6,509 bases of DNA from Candidatus Bipolaricaulota bacterium (GTDB taxonomy: Bacteria; Bipolaricaulota; Bipolaricaulia; Bipolaricaulales; Bipolaricaulaceae). Of this stretch, positions 5,832 to 6,509 are shown piece after piece (position 1 is the stretch's first letter; every line of letters begins with the position of its first letter). Below the pieces are notes generated by a model, which was not told where the DNA came from, did not search any database, and worked only from the letters and a program-made list of their open reading frames with translations. The stretch spans positions 1-6,509 of the forward strand of contig DQVA01000259.1 in the NCBI GenBank assembly GCA_015661965.1, read 5' to 3'. The translations under genes were made by a program, and so were the position numbers.

Positions 5832-6509
5832 TCACGCTCTCCCAGCTCCCGTCTCTTCGGCGATTTCTTCGAGGTCCAGGGAGACCAACTTAGCCTTGAG
5901 AGGCACCCCGGCGCGGTTCCAGCCGCGGGCCTCGTAGTAGTCGTCCAGCATGGCCTGGAGCTCCTCGTAGGAGACCCGGTCCCCGGCGGACGGGCCCTCC
6001 GGGATCGGCTCCTCCATCACCCGCTTGGGCAGATGATCCTGCTTCCGGGAAAAACCCTCCCGCACGTTGAACGCCCGCGCCAGGTTGTACACCCGCTCCC
6101 CCACCGTGAGGAGCTCCCCGGCCGAAAGCTCAAGACCGGTCTGGGCCCGAACCAGCTCCGGCAGGCCCTCCAGGAAGAACATGTGCCGGGAGAACTTGCA
6201 GATCCCAAGTACGTCGTAGAGGGCCATCAGGTCCTCGTGGAACTTGACCTCGAACCCCTTGTTCACGATGGAGTGGCGGTCCACCGCCTCGAACCTCCAC
6301 CAGGAGCCGCCGAACTCGGTGCCGTAGTTGCCGGCGGTGAGGTGGTCCCCGCCGCGGAAGGACACGGCGAACGCCAGCGCCACCCCCTTGGCCCCGCGGA
6401 TGTCGTAGGCGGGGAGCTCCATACCCTTGATGTGGATGGCGAACTCCCCACCCTTGCCCAACCGCTCGCTGGCCGCTTTAGACCCGTCAGTGAGGAGCTC
6501 CCCCACCTT
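5832..6509 (-). CDS. Aldehyde:ferredoxin oxidoreductase family protein, C-terminal part (5' end outside window)
   Basis: The last 225 codons and stop of an AOR-family tungsto-bispterin enzyme run in from the right edge. Members oxidise aldehydes to carboxylic acids with ferredoxin as electron acceptor, in the cytoplasm. Seen: IHIKGMELPAYDIRGAKGVA, matching the family's VKG.E.PAYDPRG.KG; RGGDHL just after it, whose His probably lies near the tungsten; and ALYDVLGICKF, where D (6215-6213) begins the DxxGLC pterin-binding motif and Cys (6200-6198) would be the fourth [4Fe-4S] ligand. The C-terminal helix region includes RVYNLARAFNVREGFSRKQDHLPKR and the typical DDYYEARGWNRAGVPL. The distance from that Cys to the end (121 residues) is close to that in Pyrococcus AOR. 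The other three cluster cysteines and the N-terminal domain are outside, so the subfamily (AOR, FOR, GOR or benzoyl-CoA type) cannot be decided. The GTG at 6506 is internal, not a start. Confidence 0.93.
   Translation of the reverse strand, partial: KVGELLTDGSKAASERLGKGGEFAIHIKGMELPAYDIRGAKGVALAFAVSFRGGDHLTAGNYGTEFGGSWWRFEAVDRHSIVNKGFEVKFHEDLMALYDVLGICKFSRHMFFLEGLPELVRAQTGLELSAGELLTVGERVYNLARAFNVREGFSRKQDHLPKRVMEEPIPEGPSAGDRVSYEELQAMLDDYYEARGWNRAGVPLKAKLVSLDLEEIAEETGAGRA

Noticed and set aside
1..6509. CRISPR array, tRNA or rRNA gene, toxin-antitoxin pair or defence island
   Set aside because: I looked for spaced direct repeats, tRNA-like cloverleaf ends and small paired genes on both strands and found none.

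Overview
The window is GC-rich bacterial chromosome with bacterial signals: a near-perfect Shine-Dalgarno (AGGAGGTGAT) before one lipoprotein gene, two lipobox signal peptides, and rimP-nusA. The mix of an aldehyde:ferredoxin oxidoreductase (AOR-family tungstoenzyme), an RND/MMPL exporter and two unfamiliar lipoproteins would suit an anaerobic, possibly thermophilic, uncultivated lineage (Bipolaricaulota/Acetothermia-like is one guess). No sequence here fixes the phylum, so this is weak inference.

Layout. Minus strand, 3524 down to 1: rimP, nusA and the N-terminal 720 residues of a large RND/MMPL-type membrane exporter. The three reading frames overlap end to end (4 nt, then 44 nt), so they look like one transcription unit. 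It is preceded by a TATAAT -10 element set among three copies of an AACC(A/G)GGT motif, and by a leader of about 170 nt with potential RNA hairpins. The usual partners after nusA (ylxR, infB) are not next; the exporter takes their place. Nothing clear lies at 3715-3878 apart from weak promoter-like hexamers.

3879-4496 (minus) encodes a glycine-rich lipoprotein with a beta-strand-like pattern. 4735-5346 (plus) encodes a PKD-domain lipoprotein. The two genes diverge from a spacer of about 240 bp holding a perfect 20-bp palindrome.

5452-5691 (plus) is a decayed 3' fragment of an IS3-family transposase. An AT-richer spacer of about 140 bp follows, and then the C-terminal 226 residues of an AOR-family enzyme enter from the right edge on the minus strand.

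How the genes work together: rimP (30S maturation) and nusA (transcription elongation, termination and antitermination) are a classic housekeeping pair. The exporter is probably co-transcribed with them, but I see no functional link. The two lipoproteins would sit in the cell envelope. I do not see a convincing new multi-gene system. The points most worth a second look are the repeat-flanked rimP promoter, the unclear rimP start, the shortened NusA N-terminal domain and the exporter fused to the nusA operon.
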